Positions 25,996-34,738 of a stretch of DNA of 64,000 nucleotides are shown here, piece after piece. Position 1 is the first letter of the stretch, and every line of letters starts with the position of its first letter. The stretch covers positions 1,922,001-1,986,000 of the forward strand of contig NZ_QFFJ01000001.1 of NCBI RefSeq assembly GCF_003308995.1, read 5' to 3'. The stretch comes from Chitinophaga flava. GTDB lineage: Bacteria; Bacteroidota; Bacteroidia; Chitinophagales; Chitinophagaceae. Under the pieces are notes generated by a model that was given only the letters and a program-made list of their open reading frames with translations, had not been told where the DNA came from and did not search any database. The position numbers were made by a program, and so were the translations under genes.

Positions 25996-26102
25996 GACAG
26001 CTATCATTCCCTGGGAAATTTACCCATAAAAATATTCAGACTATCCATATCAACCCTACTTTACATCCATCGTTGTTACCCCGCAGAGCAAAGGTAATAA
26101 CA

Positions 26103-26209
26103 GGTAACCTGGCTGACGAGAGCACTCCTGTTGCTGCGGCGGCAGGAGTCCTCTTCCCGGCCACTTATCGGACCGGCAGACCAGGCTACCAGCTCTGAAC
26201 AGGGTTTTT
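26103..26209 (+). ncRNA. Possible structured RNA or leader element
   Basis: An outer stem GGTAACCTGG (26103-26112) with CCAGGCTACC (26181-26190), one mismatch, encloses a hairpin ACTCCTG/CAGGAGT (26124-26130 and 26143-26149) and a second CCGGCC/GGACCGG hairpin (26157-26176). A run of six T follows at 26204-26209. The layout is a three-way junction. No known riboswitch family is recognised. It lies 130 bases before the start of the radical-SAM-like gene and could be its leader or a separate small RNA. Confidence 0.3.
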
Positions 26210-26342
26210 TATTTAGTACCGTAGCCTGTAGCCATGGACCTGTATGTCCTGAAAACCGCTGCTTCCTGGTCCGAATACCTTGCCAGAACTGATTACCCAT
26301 CATCCCTAACAGTAACGATTATATCAAGAATAAGGTCTAAAT

Positions 26343-27575
26343 ATGATGAAGTTCAAGCTATCCAGGTTCACCATGGAAATATCCATCCCAGCATTTGAAC
26401 AGGACCATGCTGCTGACAAACTACTGTACAGCACCCGGACCGGTAAGACCATTCGTATATCCCGACCGTACCTTGACATAATACATACCGGAGAACTTCA
26501 GGATCTGCCCATGCCCCTTTTCAGAACACTGATACAGCATGAAATGCTGGTGCCCTCTGATGAATACGAAACCGATACCATCATCACCCGCAACCTGTCT
26601 ATCGCAGCTGATCATGCCATTAATACCACTACGCTGCTGTTACCGTTTCATCCGGAACCCGACAATATATTTATCACCCAGCTCCATCAGGGCATTGCCT
26701 CCGCATGCCGCCAACTGCCGGCTGCCGGCGTAAAAGATGTTAAACACACCATCCGGCTGCTGCTCGTACTCCAGGAACACAATATAGATCTGTCCTGGTT
26801 GCATCATCTCGACCAGCACCTGTTACAGCTGAGCAATACCTACCGGGTAGACTTTGCCTTTCAGCTACTTTACCTTCATCCGGAAGACGCCTTTGTTGCC
26901 CCCTCTTTAAAACATACCATACAAAACAACATCCACCTGGTAATCGGCAATCTGTGGCAGCCAAAACGTATAGACAATACCGTTATTATGCTGCTACACC
27001 TGTCCAAACAACTGGAATCCATTCCCCACCTGCAGCTCAGCATTACCCTGCTCATTACCGGCAACTGCTGGACTAACTGGGATACCCAGATGATCAATAT
27101 ATTACAACGGCTGTCTGCCCTGCCACAGGCCACCCTTTTCTGTTATCCCGACCTGTCTGAAGCCGATGAACTGGCTTTCATGAAATTCATGAGCGCCCAG
27201 AATATCCGTTGTGAATGGCTCCCGCCAGCGACCTTCAGCGTAAGACCCGATATGCAGGTGAGCCTCCAGCAATTATTGGAAAACAGCCTCCAACCCGGCA
27301 CTATACAGATACTCAAAGTACCGGCCGTACTGGAACAGGAAGAACTGTACCGCCTTCACCAATATCCTTCTACCAGAATGTTTGCCCAGTATTATACCGA
27401 TACGTTTGTTCAACACCTGTTTGCTACCGGCTGCCCTTGCAGGTATTGCCAGCAACTACCGCTCTGCGGCGGCAACACACTGAAAACAGATGACAGCAAC
27501 GACGATTGCCCTGTCTTCAGCAGAAATCTGCCCAACCGCGTATTACTCTCTGCCGGCCTGCTTCCAAAGCTGTAA
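26343..27575 (+). CDS. Radical-SAM-like peptide maturase without the SAM cysteine motif (pseudo-rSAM)
   Basis: 410 residues. The N-terminal ~85 residues (LLYSTRTGKTIRI, then LIQHEMLVPSDEYE) look like the leader-binding start of Bacteroidota peptide-modifying radical SAM proteins. The CxxxCxxC motif that should follow is absent; at that place the sequence reads TTLLLPFHPEPDN. The C-terminal end has CPCRYCQQLPLCGG and DDCPVF, a SPASM-like cluster site. The middle has a TIM-barrel-like alternation. From memory this fits the pseudo-rSAM proteins described for GG-Bacteroidales peptide systems. Two ATG codons in a row (26343, 26346) could start it. No active radical SAM partner or GG precursor is seen in the window. 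Confidence 0.65.
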   Translation: MMKFKLSRFTMEISIPAFEQDHAADKLLYSTRTGKTIRISRPYLDIIHTGELQDLPMPLFRTLIQHEMLVPSDEYETDTIITRNLSIAADHAINTTTLLLPFHPEPDNIFITQLHQGIASACRQLPAAGVKDVKHTIRLLLVLQEHNIDLSWLHHLDQHLLQLSNTYRVDFAFQLLYLHPEDAFVAPSLKHTIQNNIHLVIGNLWQPKRIDNTVIMLLHLSKQLESIPHLQLSITLLITGNCWTNWDTQMINILQRLSALPQATLFCYPDLSEADELAFMKFMSAQNIRCEWLPPATFSVRPDMQVSLQQLLENSLQPGTIQILKVPAVLEQEELYRLHQYPSTRMFAQYYTDTFVQHLFATGCPCRYCQQLPLCGGNTLKTDDSNDDCPVFSRNLPNRVLLSAGLLPKL

Positions 27576-27599
27576 CCCGCCGGATTCTAAAAAAAGTCT

Positions 27600-28487
27600 A
27601 TGCTCAATAAGATTACACCGACTGCCCTCCATACCACCGGAGCCAAACTGGAAGATTACTCCCACGAGCTGTTACTGAAACCGCTCAGCCATCATGAAAA
27701 ATGTACCTTCCATGCCATATCCAGCTATAATACCAAAGGCCTCCATCACGCCAAAGGCGGCCGCCTCCATCAGGCAGACCATTACTTCACCAGAAGTAAA
27801 CACTATATGGACAAACTGCCCATCCATACCCATCTCTGGCATGTGTTGCAACTGGATTATCTGTTGAAAAAAACCTATTACCTCTATAAAACCCGCAACC
27901 TGAGCGCCGCCACTGCCATGGTGGAAGATACCATGCTGCTCTTCAAACATATGGAAGCCAAAGGCTATCACCATCTGTTTTTTGAGCGGATACAACAATA
28001 CCATCATGTTGCCCATATCGCATTCGCCGGCGGTAAAGCAGCACAGGCCGTTCAAACAGCCTCCCAGATCCTGATCTTCCTGCTTAGCGGCAGCGCCCCC
28101 TTACTCCCCGACCTCAAAATCCCTGCAGCCGAACATGCAGCCTACTACCAGCAACGAGGCAATCTATCCTTCTATCAGGTGATGCCCCAAACACTAAAGC
28201 AACTGACCAAACAATTACACGGTCCGCTTTTCCTGCATCACGCACATCATTTTCTGGTAGACCTCATACCGGCTGTACAACATTATCAACCCCGGACAAC
28301 AGAGCAGGAGCTCATCCGCAACTATGTAATGCTTTTTGAAAGTTTCTGCCTGCAACAATACAGCACCTTCCATCAGCAGGCTTCCGCTTTCCTCGAAGCA
28401 GACAACGGTTTCCCTGATGATGCCAGAATAAGCCTCCAGCTGTTTGTACAGGCCGCCAGAAAAGCTTTACAGGGAATGGTCAACTAA
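27600..28487 (+). CDS. Histidine-rich helical protein of unknown function
   Basis: 295 residues, not recognised. Very rich in His, Gln, Leu and Ala, with helix pairs that suggest TPR-like repeats (for example NTKGLHHAKGGRLHQADHYF split over a helix-turn-helix, and YYLYKTRNLSAATAMVEDTM). No signal peptide or membrane segment. It starts 24 bases after the pseudo-rSAM gene in the same direction and is probably cotranscribed, so it may be an accessory or scaffolding factor of the same peptide system. Confidence 0.7.
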   Translation: MLNKITPTALHTTGAKLEDYSHELLLKPLSHHEKCTFHAISSYNTKGLHHAKGGRLHQADHYFTRSKHYMDKLPIHTHLWHVLQLDYLLKKTYYLYKTRNLSAATAMVEDTMLLFKHMEAKGYHHLFFERIQQYHHVAHIAFAGGKAAQAVQTASQILIFLLSGSAPLLPDLKIPAAEHAAYYQQRGNLSFYQVMPQTLKQLTKQLHGPLFLHHAHHFLVDLIPAVQHYQPRTTEQELIRNYVMLFESFCLQQYSTFHQQASAFLEADNGFPDDARISLQLFVQAARKALQGMVN

Positions 28488-28570
28488 TCCGTTCGTTAAA
28501 CAGTTACGGTTTCCTTCAGGAAATTTTGTGACCTTTGTGCTGCATTGGGTCCCCCCTCAAGCGCCTGAAT

Positions 28571-29386
28571 ATGTTTAAAATCCGGCATTTTCAGCCTCAT
28601 GGGTTGCTTCACAACTACATTCGCTCCTATCAGGTCCTGGAAAGCGATTTCCCGGAAGAAAGCAACAGGCGCATGACCCTTTTACCACACTACAGCCAGC
28701 ACCTGTTATTTAACCTCGGACAGGAAAAAACCGTTTATGATATACATCACCGGCAATACCTCGCTCCTGCTATTGTAACAGGACCACACGACAGCATCCG
28801 CGAATGGTATATTGCACCAGGCATGAAACACCTGGTAGTCAGCCTTCAACCTGGTGCCTGGTACAGGTTTTTCAGAATTCCGCCCCATCTGTGCTGTAAT
28901 AAAAGTACTGACCTGTCTGTATTCCTCGGCCCGCAGATCCTTGAAACAGGGCATCATATCAGGGCCTGCAACAATCCCGAACAACAGGTCCATATCCTCG
29001 AATCCTATCTTCTGGAACAGCTGAGCACACAAAAACATTTCGCCGGAAGAAATATTGAAGAAGTCATACAGCTCATCCTCGCAGCCAATGGCAATATCAC
29101 CATCCGGCAACTGGAAACAGCCGTATTCCTCACCAAACGTACACTGGAACGGACCTTCCTTGAACAAACCGGACTGCATCTGAAAATGTTTTGCCGTATT
29201 GTACGTTTCCGCAAAGCCATAGAATATCTGACCAGGATGCGCTATCCTAACTGGGGCCTGCTGGCCAGTCAAACCGGCTATTGTGACCAGACACATTTTA
29301 TCAATGAGTTCCGCTATTTCACCCGTTGCCTGCCCCATCAGTTTTCGGGCGTGATGCAAGACGCAGACCAGCTGTGGACGCTATAA
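28571..29386 (+). CDS. AraC family transcriptional regulator
   Basis: 271 residues from ATG 28571; 12 upstream in-frame codons from TTG-like starts are less likely. The N-terminal part (FKIRHFQPHGLLHNYIRSYQ split, then VTGPHDS and PGAWYRFF) resembles the cupin-like domain of Bacteroidota AraC proteins (DUF6597 type). The C-terminal ~95 residues form the AraC helix-turn-helix pair (TIRQLETAVFLTKRTLERTF as first helix pair, LLASQTGYCDQTHFINEF as second). It precedes the DsrE/cytochrome cassette in the same direction with a 139-base gap and may control it. Confidence 0.8.
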   Translation: MFKIRHFQPHGLLHNYIRSYQVLESDFPEESNRRMTLLPHYSQHLLFNLGQEKTVYDIHHRQYLAPAIVTGPHDSIREWYIAPGMKHLVVSLQPGAWYRFFRIPPHLCCNKSTDLSVFLGPQILETGHHIRACNNPEQQVHILESYLLEQLSTQKHFAGRNIEEVIQLILAANGNITIRQLETAVFLTKRTLERTFLEQTGLHLKMFCRIVRFRKAIEYLTRMRYPNWGLLASQTGYCDQTHFINEFRYFTRCLPHQFSGVMQDADQLWTL

Positions 29387-29525
29387 ATTTTGTCACTTTT
29401 ATCCGACATGCCACTGTTTTAATTATCTACATTTATTTTCCGTTCTCTTCAGGTATTTGCCCACATCATATGGAAAAGAGGCCTATTATAAAAGCCGATC
29501 CTTGTACACCTCTAAATCAAATGTT

Positions 29526-30224
29526 ATGAACAATCCAAGTAATGGGGGTACCAACCGCCGTGATTTTCTGGGGAAGATGATCGCAGGAGCGACCATGCTG
29601 AGTATACCTTCTTTTTCCTTTGCTATTGGGGATGCTGTAGATCAGGAAAGCAAACATATGACCACCAACAGCGCTGAAAACTGGCTAAGTAAAATCAAAG
29701 GGAAACACAGGATGGTACTGGATGTCCCACAACCCCACGGAATATATCCTTTCGCCTGGCCCAGAGTATTTCTGATCTCCAATCATGCTGCTGGTACGCC
29801 TGAAAAAGATTGTTGCGCTGTAGTTGTACTACGGCATGAAGCGATCCCTTATGCCCTGAAAAATGAGCTATGGGAAAAATACAAACTGGGTGAAATGTTC
29901 AAAATAGATGATCCTAAAACCCAAGCGGCAGCCACACGGAATCCTTTCTGGGAGCCTAAAGCAGGCGATTACGCTGTTCCGGGCATCGGCAATGTGGCTA
30001 TTGGTATCAATGATCTGCAATCCAGTGGTGTACTGTTCGGCGCCTGTAATATGGCGATTACAGTGTACAGTGCTGTGGCAGCACAAAAAATGTCTCTCGA
30101 TCCACAGGTAGTGAAAAAAGAATGGATAGATGGTATGTTGCCCGGCGTACAGCTGCTGCCTTCCGGATTGTGGGCCATCACACGGGCACAGGAAAAGAAC
30201 TGTGGTTATTGTTTTGCAGGATGA
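29526..30224 (+). CDS. Tat-exported DsrE-like protein
   Basis: 232 residues from ATG 29526. A twin-arginine signal is clear: NRRDFLGKMIAGATMLSIP near residues 10-28. The mature part has the alternating strands of DsrE/DsrF-type sulfur proteins (MVLDVPQPHG, CCAVVVLRHEAIPYAL, GIGNVAIGINDLQSSGVLFGAC) and ends in a C-x2-C motif (NCGYC). The family carries or transfers sulfur or redox equivalents. Its stop overlaps the start of the cytochrome gene (ATGA), so the two proteins are likely to work together in the periplasm. Confidence 0.7.
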   Translation: MNNPSNGGTNRRDFLGKMIAGATMLSIPSFSFAIGDAVDQESKHMTTNSAENWLSKIKGKHRMVLDVPQPHGIYPFAWPRVFLISNHAAGTPEKDCCAVVVLRHEAIPYALKNELWEKYKLGEMFKIDDPKTQAAATRNPFWEPKAGDYAVPGIGNVAIGINDLQSSGVLFGACNMAITVYSAVAAQKMSLDPQVVKKEWIDGMLPGVQLLPSGLWAITRAQEKNCGYCFAG

Positions 30225-31186
30225 AAAAAATAAAATGGCGTACGGTAATACTATCAGGACTGTTTGCCGTAAGCCTGGTATTGGTGATCAGACAACTTTT
30301 ACGCCGCTCCAACGTGTGGGTGGAAGGTGAAGAAGATTTGTGGATGGCGCCGGATACCGCCTCCATTCCCCATACCACCGAAGGCGAGCGGATACGATAT
30401 GGCCGTGAACTGATAGCGCATACCGCGCAGTATCTTGGCCCGCATGGCAGCATAGCTGCCATCAGCAATGGCATGAATTGCCAGAACTGCCACCTCGATG
30501 CCGGCACCAGGCCCTGGGGTAACAACTACGGCAGTACGGCCACCTTGTATCCCAAATTCAGAGCCCGCAGCGGTACGGTGGAGTCGATAGAAAAAAAAGT
30601 AAACGATTGTTTTGTCCGTAGTCTCAATGGCCAGGCACTCGACAGCAACAGCCACGAGCTACAGGCTATCATCGCTTATATACATTGGCTTGGAAAAGAT
30701 CTGCCCAAAGGCTATAAAACACCCGGCAGCGGTATCAGAGACCTGGAATATCTTCCAATACCGGCAGACACCTCGAAAGGAAAGATCGTTTTCCTGCAAA
30801 AATGCCAGCGCTGCCACGGCCCCGATGGTGCAGGCGAACTTAAACCCGGCAGCACAGAATACCTGTATCCTCCGCTCTGGGGGCAAAACAGCTATAACAC
30901 CGGAGCCGGACTATACAGAATATCCAGATTCGCCGGTTATGTCAAATACAACATGCCGCTGGGCACCAATTATCAGCATCCGCAACTCAGCGATGAAGAA
31001 GCCTGGAACGTGGCGGCTTTTGTCAACTCACAGCCCCGGCCGGAAAAAGCATTCCCGGCCGACTGGCCCGATATCCGTACCAAACCGCCCGATCATCCTT
31101 TCGGCCCATTCAGCGATACTTACTCCGCTATACAACACAAATACGGGCCCTTCGGCCCTATCGCCCGGCAGCATAAAAAAAAGTAA
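30221..31186 (+). CDS. tsdA: Dihaem cytochrome c, TsdA-like thiosulfate dehydrogenase
   Basis: 321 residues with an N-terminal membrane/signal segment (about 8-24). Two haem c sites are seen: C87-Q-N-C90-H91 and C195-Q-R-C198-H199. A lone C130 in VNDCFVRS lies 43 residues after the first haem cysteine, and the haems are 108 residues apart. As I remember them, the haem ligand spacings in Allochromatium TsdA (C53, C96, C161) are the same, and C96 is the unusual axial ligand. TsdA joins two thiosulfates to tetrathionate, or runs in reverse. The two DsrE-like neighbours fit sulfur metabolism. The N-terminal anchor is not typical of soluble TsdA. Confidence 0.72.
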   Translation: MKKIKWRTVILSGLFAVSLVLVIRQLLRRSNVWVEGEEDLWMAPDTASIPHTTEGERIRYGRELIAHTAQYLGPHGSIAAISNGMNCQNCHLDAGTRPWGNNYGSTATLYPKFRARSGTVESIEKKVNDCFVRSLNGQALDSNSHELQAIIAYIHWLGKDLPKGYKTPGSGIRDLEYLPIPADTSKGKIVFLQKCQRCHGPDGAGELKPGSTEYLYPPLWGQNSYNTGAGLYRISRFAGYVKYNMPLGTNYQHPQLSDEEAWNVAAFVNSQPRPEKAFPADWPDIRTKPPDHPFGPFSDTYSAIQHKYGPFGPIARQHKKK

Positions 31187-31206
31187 TCCACCTAAAAATG
31201 ATCATT

Positions 31207-31620
31207 ATGAAAAAGCTGCTCATCACTTTTACACTTTTACTGGGCTACATTTTCTGCTATGCACAAGCAGACTACAAAGTAATCTTCGATATCACCAGTA
31301 AAAGCCCCGAAGCACAAAACACCATTATACGGCAACTCAATGGTATCCTGAAAGGCAATCCCAACGCACAACTCGAAGTAGCCGTATACGGAGATGCCCT
31401 CGACATGGTACTGAAGGATAAATCAAAAGTAGAACCCGCCATCTCCGAGCTCATCAAAAATCATAAAAACCTGAACATTAAAGTATGTGGCGCCACCATG
31501 AAAAGAAACAACAAAAACGCCAGTGAACTGATTCCCGGCGTACAGGTTGTTCCCGACGCCATCTATGAAATCATCACTAAACAAAAAGAAGGATGGGGAT
31601 ATATTAAAGTAGCAGAATGA
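31207..31620 (+). CDS. Secreted DsrE/DsrF-like protein
   Basis: 137 residues from ATG 31207 (three in-frame codons upstream, ATG at 31198, are possible). Signal peptide about 1-20 (ending FCYAQ). The mature domain has the DsrE-like pattern VIFDITSKSPEA, LEVAVYGDALDMVL and VCGATMKRNN, with the conserved Cys near residue 97 and a closing VPDAIYEIITKQKEGWGYIKV. It follows the cytochrome gene after 20 bases and ends the cassette at a strong terminator. Confidence 0.75.
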   Translation: MKKLLITFTLLLGYIFCYAQADYKVIFDITSKSPEAQNTIIRQLNGILKGNPNAQLEVAVYGDALDMVLKDKSKVEPAISELIKNHKNLNIKVCGATMKRNNKNASELIPGVQVVPDAIYEIITKQKEGWGYIKVAE

Positions 31621-31662
31621 TTTTTAAAACAAAAAATATTTACGTATATCCATAAACGTTAA

Positions 31663-31697
31663 GCGCCGGCCATATCACGGCCGGCGCAATTTTTTTT
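31663..31697 (+). terminator. Rho-independent terminator of the sulfur cassette
   Basis: GCGCCGGCC (31663-31671) and GGCCGGCGC (31679-31687) with a 7-base loop, followed by AA and eight T (31690-31697). Confidence 0.92.
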
Positions 31698-31709
31698 GAC
31701 AGTCTGTTA

Positions 31710-31949
31710 TCACCCTCGCTTTACCAGCCGGACCAACCATATCAGAATGATAGATCCTACCAGGGCAGTTATCAGCGAACCTATCAGGCCATTGCCCATA
31801 TGAAGGCCCAGCTTACCAAACAGCCAGCCACCCAGCCAGCCGCCAACAATACCCACAAGGATATCTACGATAATCCCGAACCCTTCACCACGCATCAGTT
31901 TACCGGCAAGCCAACCGGCAATACCGCCGATAATAATAGTCCAGATCAT
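31710..31949 (-). CDS. GlsB/YeaQ/YmgE family stress-response membrane protein
   Basis: 79 residues, nearly all membrane: three glycine-rich helices with IIIGGIAGWLAGKLMRG, IVDILVGIVGGWLGGWLFG and a final LVGSIILIWLVRLVKRG. This is the transglycosylase-associated protein family, small inner-membrane proteins linked to general stress. No operon partner. Confidence 0.9.
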   Translation of the reverse strand: MIWTIIIGGIAGWLAGKLMRGEGFGIIVDILVGIVGGWLGGWLFGKLGLHMGNGLIGSLITALVGSIILIWLVRLVKRG

Positions 31950-32046
31950 AAAGTAATGTTTTAAATGTTACTTCAATTTATGCATAATTTTCATGTTATT
32001 TAATATTTTTTGTTAATACGTATTATTTTCCGGGTCAGATGGCATA

Positions 32047-34560
32047 TCAGAACTGTAATCTGAAACTTCCAAACAGGCCGAAACTGCTGTAAGACACATT
32101 TCCCTTCTGCGGATAAAGCCGCCATACAGCATCTACCCGGAAGAAACGGAAAATGTTATCAAAGCCGGTACCTAGTTCGGTATACACCTTCCCATCCAGG
32201 GAGCGCATACCATAACGGCCATATTCTATCTGATTGTATACACGGTTAGCATGAGACAGGTCGCCTATTACAGCCTTTGCATTCCAGAACTGACGAATAC
32301 CCGTCTTACGCATAAAAGGCAACAGGTTCAATAGTTTGCCATTGAAGTTATGTTCTATATTGAAGCCTGCATAACGATCACTCACAAACTCATATTTATT
32401 CATCAGGCTGAAAGCATCTTTATTATAGTAATAGGTTTCATTACCCGGATGGATCTGCAGTAATACAAACGGCAGTTTGTCTGCAAAAATCCTTCCGGCA
32501 TAAATCATATAATTCACGCGCCCCCAGCGATTAAGCGGAAACTGTTGCTGAATACTGAAGTTGACTTTGTGATACTGATACCGGCTGTTGAGCACACCGG
32601 CCGGAGCCACTGCATAAGCCACATCAATCACCGGCTGATTACTTTTCACTCTGCGCGTTTTACGGAAAGTGCGGATTTCCTTCTCTCCCGGAGCATACCG
32701 GAAGCCCAGCCTGAACTCCGCATTCACTATATGACTTCTGTCGTTGGGAGATGACCGGAATATACTATGCGGAGGCAGCGGATCATAGGTGGTATACTGG
32801 CTGCGCGAAACAGTGCCCTGCAAGGAGAATTGCTCAGGGAATCTCTTCCTTACCGTCAGCTGCATTTCCTGCTCGCGGGTAAATTTCTGCGGAATACCGT
32901 GCCGGCGTACCAGCTGGCCAAAGATATTATCGAGAGACACTTCTTCTCCATTAAAGCCACGCTGATTGTTATCAAGATCATCTTTGTAGGAAGCCAGCGT
33001 ACTCCAGCCTTTATCTCCAGGCCATATATAGGCTACTGCCATTTTTCCTTTCAGAGATTCATCTTTTGTACCGTAGGCCAGATAACCATACAATCGCAGA
33101 TTACGACTAAATTCCGGTGTAGTGCCCAGATCAAAACGGAAACGCAGTCCTTCGATCCTGTTGCGGCTGATCCATTTATACCAGGGACCTATTTCTACAT
33201 TGCCCATTTTAATATGCCCATCCACCAGGAAGGTAACGGTGTTGCTGAGCTTTTTAAAAGCGGGCATCGATTTTAGTGTATCCACTAACGTTATAGCATG
33301 TTTTTCATTGGTGGTCAGCGGATCAGGGCGGTGTTGTTCCAGATAATTTTTGCCGATAACGGTGGCACTGTCTGGTATCACTAGTTCTTCCTTACGGCGG
33401 TTCTCATTCAGTTTCCGGACGATAAAATCCTGGTCCACAGCGATGTTACGGTACAGCGTTGTCTTTCTGCCGATAAAGGTTGTTTTTTCTTTTCCCAGGA
33501 AAGCCAGCTCCACGATAAAGCGGTCTTTAGTCACTACCCATTCTTTTTCGTTGCGCTGGCTGAATTCCTGGATAATGTCCAGTCTTTTTACGAAGTTAAT
33601 GTTCACTGCTCCGGACACAGAAAGGCTGATCTTCTGCAAAGCCCAGGTGGAAGCCTGTATCCAACAATCGCCGGAGAAAAGGTTTTCTCCTTCCCGCCGG
33701 GGCGTAAAGGCAAGATGAAAATATTGCTGACCGTTTTGTATAACGGTGTCCAGTCCTTTGTAATGGTAGTAGCGGTCGCCTACGTTGCTGACCGGGCTGA
33801 TAAATTCCCGTCCGAAGATAGACAGGTAGTTATCATAGGTATTTATTTTTTGGTTGATGCCTCCCAGGTATTGCATCACCGACTCGTTTTTGATACCGCT
33901 GGTGTTTAAGGCCCGGATCTCTTCCCTCACTTTGGACGGAGAGCCGGCCACATAATAATCTGAAACGGATTCGCTGAGAAACACCGGCAGGAAAGGCTTT
34001 GTTTCGGAGGTGGTATCTACCCGCTGGGTTACAAAGGTATATGGTTTCATGATACGCGAACGTTCCCAGCGTTGTTTGTTGATATTGGAGAGATCTATCT
34101 CCAGTTTATTATACAGTTCTGCGTAATAACTATTGTAATGTCCGGGTGCATTCTCTGGCCGGTGGGCTACTACCTGCCGCCACCATACCAGCCCTTTGTC
34201 CATTTTGGCTTTTACTTCTACCCCCACGTTCATGGTGGCTTCCATTTGTATTACCAGTGGCTCCTGGTCCGTAGCGGCCAGTGGTATAGCTTTCGTAACA
34301 TATCCCACATAGCGGACGATCATCGTATCGCTGGTCCGGGTGCTTCTCTTTAATTTAAATTCGCCGGCACTGTCTGTCATTACACCATGATCGGCGTATT
34401 TCCAGTACACGGTAGCAAATGGTAATGGTTCCTCTGTGAATTTGTTCACCACTTTTCCTCGGGTCATCGCGGAACCTTGTCCACAAACCATTCGGGCTGA
34501 CAACAGTAAGCAAAAAAACACGGCCCATCCCTTGCAAGTACAGATGAAGGTTTGCAGCAT
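32047..34560 (-). CDS. DUF5686/carboxypeptidase-regulatory-domain outer-membrane protein
   Basis: 837 residues from the ATG at 34560, which gives a good signal peptide (ending RMVCGQ). An earlier in-frame ATG at 34611 adds 17 hydrophobic residues. A CarboxypepD_reg-like domain (about 25-105) is followed by a long DUF5686 region (for example YYAELYNKLEIDL, FLSESVSDYYV, YFHLAFTPRREGENLFSGDCWI) and a C-terminal beta-barrel-like part ending in an aromatic FRLQF. Such proteins are common in Bacteroidota outer membranes; their role is unknown. No operon partner. Confidence 0.8.
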   Translation of the reverse strand: MLQTFICTCKGWAVFFCLLLSARMVCGQGSAMTRGKVVNKFTEEPLPFATVYWKYADHGVMTDSAGEFKLKRSTRTSDTMIVRYVGYVTKAIPLAATDQEPLVIQMEATMNVGVEVKAKMDKGLVWWRQVVAHRPENAPGHYNSYYAELYNKLEIDLSNINKQRWERSRIMKPYTFVTQRVDTTSETKPFLPVFLSESVSDYYVAGSPSKVREEIRALNTSGIKNESVMQYLGGINQKINTYDNYLSIFGREFISPVSNVGDRYYHYKGLDTVIQNGQQYFHLAFTPRREGENLFSGDCWIQASTWALQKISLSVSGAVNINFVKRLDIIQEFSQRNEKEWVVTKDRFIVELAFLGKEKTTFIGRKTTLYRNIAVDQDFIVRKLNENRRKEELVIPDSATVIGKNYLEQHRPDPLTTNEKHAITLVDTLKSMPAFKKLSNTVTFLVDGHIKMGNVEIGPWYKWISRNRIEGLRFRFDLGTTPEFSRNLRLYGYLAYGTKDESLKGKMAVAYIWPGDKGWSTLASYKDDLDNNQRGFNGEEVSLDNIFGQLVRRHGIPQKFTREQEMQLTVRKRFPEQFSLQGTVSRSQYTTYDPLPPHSIFRSSPNDRSHIVNAEFRLGFRYAPGEKEIRTFRKTRRVKSNQPVIDVAYAVAPAGVLNSRYQYHKVNFSIQQQFPLNRWGRVNYMIYAGRIFADKLPFVLLQIHPGNETYYYNKDAFSLMNKYEFVSDRYAGFNIEHNFNGKLLNLLPFMRKTGIRQFWNAKAVIGDLSHANRVYNQIEYGRYGMRSLDGKVYTELGTGFDNIFRFFRVDAVWRLYPQKGNVSYSSFGLFGSFRLQF

Positions 34561-34738
34561 CAAAAACAGTTGTAGTACTATTAAGACGATAAATAATGCC
34601 ACCCCCTCCATTGCACAGACAGAAATATTGAATGAGTAATACAGATAATTGAAAATATGCCTGCTCCCGTTTAAACGATTTCCGCTGTTGTCACAATATG
34701 CCCACCTTTAACCCATAAAATCAAAATATAAGAAAAGT

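Larger units (their letters stand above)
25712..26342. other. Divergent intergenic region with repeats and RNA-like structure
   Basis: 631 bases between the histidine kinase (minus) and a radical-SAM-like gene (plus). It is AT-rich up to about 26080, then becomes GC-rich. It holds a pair of 24-bp tandem repeats (25953-25995) and a foldable segment (26103-26209), both listed separately. Short frames such as the 54-codon frame at 26234 show no peptide-precursor features. Promoters for both directions must lie here, but no clean consensus was found. Confidence 0.6.

Noticed and set aside
25961..26028. Short peptides MPNTTDN and MPNTTAIIPWEIYP as leader peptides
   Set aside because: They arise from the tandem 24-bp repeat, are too short and lack any regulatory context.
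26103..26209. Cobalamin or other known riboswitch
   Set aside because: The conserved B12-box and other family signatures were looked for on both strands and not found.
26234..26398. 54-codon frame as a RiPP precursor for the pseudo-rSAM
   Set aside because: It overlaps the start of the maturase gene, has no leader-like pattern and no GG site.
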